Below, one piece after another: positions 4,960 to 6,483 of a stretch of DNA of 6,483 bases (position 1 is the first letter of the stretch; each line of letters starts with the position of its first letter). The notes beneath the pieces are model-generated. The model saw only the letters and a program-made list of their open reading frames with translations. It did not search any database and was not told the DNA's origin. The DNA is taken from positions 1 through 6,483 of the forward strand of contig CAZWBE010000019.1 of assembly GCA_964632205.1 (NCBI GenBank). The letters are read 5' to 3'. Source of the DNA: CALLVF01 sp964632205 (lineage in GTDB: Bacteria > Patescibacteriota > Microgenomatia > UBA1406 > GWC2-37-13). Made by a program: the position numbers and the translations under genes.

Positions 4960-6438
4960 TTAAAAGGTGGCCGTGGCTGTGTAAGCAATTCGATTAAAAT
5001 AATAACCGGCTGGCTGAGTAGCTGAAATATTTAAACGATAGCAGACATAGACTTGTGAGGAGGCGGTTGGTGTGTTTTTACTCATAATAGTTTGCTGAGT
5101 CTCTGCCGCTTCCAAATCGGCAAATTGTTTAGTAGAGAAAGTTCGGCCTGATTCATCATAAACAAAAGCGGCATCAGTACCAGAGACATTAGCTAATGAA
5201 TAACCCATGCCATAATAGGAGGTGGAAGTCCAATCTTGCGAGGTGGTTTCCGAACAAGGGGTTGAGCCGCAAACAGTATCTTGGATACAATTGTTGGCTT
5301 CATCGGCATTAGCCCCTGGGCAAACAATACCGTTTCTACCCATTTGGTCATTTTCAGCAATTTTCACCGTATAGCCGGAAACAGCGTTAGTAGAGACGAT
5401 TACTGACTGGCCGGCTTCCATAAATGAGCCAAAATTAACAATTGTTCCCCAAGGGACAGCGGTGGCCGTGGTAGTTACATCAGTAGTTTGACCACAGACA
5501 GAGGCACCGCTGTTTACTCCGGCGATGGTGACAGTTAGAGTTTCCTGAACCGTGGCTGAGACCAAAACCCCTTCAATAACAGCCACCCTGACATTTGATT
5601 CATCCAAAGTATTATCTGAACCATCACGGGTTTTAACATTGATATTATAAATATCCGCCACGCCTTGAGCGTGACCAGTAGTGATTGGGGCAGGATTAAT
5701 TAATTGCCGACTAGTGTCGCCGATTGTTACCGTGATTGTTGAACCGGCGGCACAACTGTTTGTAGTACGATCAATTCTTATCCGGTGATCATTGGTAGCA
5801 TCACCGGCGGTGACGGCGGCAACTGTCCAGTTGTTGGCACAACCAGAGGAGGAAACGGTGATATTGGAAGTTCCCAGATTATTTAAATCAAAACCATTGG
5901 TAGCAATGGAGGAGTTAGTGTCAGGAAAGCCATCATTGCCTTGGGTGGCATGATCAATGGCGGGAATAGTGATAAAAATATCGCCATTGGAAGGAACTGC
6001 CGAGGTTAATGTAAAAGTCAGAGTGTGAATAGCTGATTGGGTGGCGATGACAAAGTCATTAGCGCCTAAGGCATTAGCGCCAAGAGGTGGTGAGATGTTA
6101 AAAGTGGTGCTGTTGACGATATTGACAACCTGATAAGTTGACTGATTGTAACAACCGTTCAAAAGTGGTCCGGCAAAACAAACAACATCATTAGGAAAAA
6201 GATGATTGGTATTGTTATCGGCATTACCGGAGGAATCAATAGTGACTACCGAGCTATTAGCGGCGCCGGTGGCAACACCAGCCCGATAGGAAAGGCGAGA
6301 GTTGGAGAGAGTGTTGGAAATATTGGTAAAATTAGCTGAACCAACCGGCGAGGGCAGCCTAACAAAAAAAATATATGAGCCTTGAAACAAGATAAAAAAA
6401 AATGTAAATAGCTTATAAAGAATTTTTCTTTTTTTCAT
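4960..6438 (-). CDS. Secreted beta-rich surface protein, WxL-like C-terminus, ten cysteines
   Basis: 492 residues. The N-terminus MKKRKILYKLFTFFFILFQG continues to about 35 (PVGSA) as a signal peptide; there is no C-terminal membrane segment or LPXTG motif, so the product should be released unless another protein holds it. Residues 36-52 carry NTLSNSRLSYR. Residues 53-135 form a Ser/Thr/Asn-rich insertion with C87 and C96. Residues about 136-290 are a beta domain (IHTLTFTLTSAVPSNGDIFI) with C200 and C229. The C-terminal domain (about 298-492) has STNAVSGYTVKI (349-360), a Cys cluster (373, 384, 390, 395) and the ending CYRLNISATQPAGYYFNRI, then AYTATATF. That ending resembles WxL-type and related wall-associated beta domains, although no true Trp-x-Leu pair is present. 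It is the first gene of the operon; its product is probably held by the DUF916-like protein encoded next. No Shine-Dalgarno precedes the ATG, and the 45 bases upstream show no strong promoter. A pilin-like or adhesin role is also possible. Confidence 0.8.
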   Translation of the reverse strand: MKKRKILYKLFTFFFILFQGSYIFFVRLPSPVGSANFTNISNTLSNSRLSYRAGVATGAANSSVVTIDSSGNADNNTNHLFPNDVVCFAGPLLNGCYNQSTYQVVNIVNSTTFNISPPLGANALGANDFVIATQSAIHTLTFTLTSAVPSNGDIFITIPAIDHATQGNDGFPDTNSSIATNGFDLNNLGTSNITVSSSGCANNWTVAAVTAGDATNDHRIRIDRTTNSCAAGSTITVTIGDTSRQLINPAPITTGHAQGVADIYNINVKTRDGSDNTLDESNVRVAVIEGVLVSATVQETLTVTIAGVNSGASVCGQTTDVTTTATAVPWGTIVNFGSFMEAGQSVIVSTNAVSGYTVKIAENDQMGRNGIVCPGANADEANNCIQDTVCGSTPCSETTSQDWTSTSYYGMGYSLANVSGTDAAFVYDESGRTFSTKQFADLEAAETQQTIMSKNTPTASSQVYVCYRLNISATQPAGYYFNRIAYTATATF

Positions 6439-6483
6439 TGTTTTTTATTGCTATATAAAATTCATTATTAAAGATTATTTGTA

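Noticed and set aside
6452..6480. Possible promoter for the 492-aa gene (TATATA 13 bases before the ATG)
   Set aside because: The -10 matches only 4 of 6 and the base block at -35 (AAATAA) does not fit; the window edge hides anything further upstream.

Overview
The window looks like a piece of a Candidate Phyla Radiation (Patescibacteria) genome, most likely Microgenomates-type. This is inferred from gene style rather than a marker gene. The coding DNA is moderately AT-rich, the spacers are very AT-rich, Shine-Dalgarno sites are scarce and the genes are tightly packed. Nearly every product is a secreted or membrane-anchored beta-rich surface protein of a kind I associate with those genomes. 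TGA is used as a stop (end of the gene at 1267-1830), so there is no sign of TGA recoding.

Left part (1-1830, all minus strand): three genes read right to left behind one good promoter (1839-1868). First is a 187-residue protein with the core-binding (SAM-like) domain of a tyrosine recombinase but no catalytic domain. Next is a 61-residue orphan. Last is a surface fibre protein that runs off the left edge. The fibre protein has a cytoplasmic N-terminus that aligns without gaps to part of the integrase-like domain of the first gene, then one membrane segment, then a tail-fibre-type collar domain outside. The promoter would give an almost leaderless mRNA.

Middle (1831-2393): 563 bases without a gene, extremely A/T-rich, holding that promoter and a short 9-base tandem repeat. 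It is followed by a plus-strand gene for a small membrane-anchored Ig-like protein (2394-2822), which converges on the next operon.

Right part (2875-6438, minus strand): a three-gene surface operon. In transcription order it encodes a 492-residue secreted beta-rich protein with ten cysteines and a WxL-like C-terminus; a DUF916/DUF3324-like protein with a signal peptide, a C-terminal membrane anchor and a coiled coil; and a membrane protein with two Ig-like domains and three membrane segments. By analogy with the WxL / WxL-interacting-protein loci of Firmicutes, I read this as a secreted surface protein held by a membrane-anchored partner. The assignment to that system is inference.

The most unusual points are the catalysis-free integrase-like domains tied to a surface fibre and the WxL-like locus. 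No RNA gene, CRISPR array, insertion sequence or convincing intrinsic terminator was seen.
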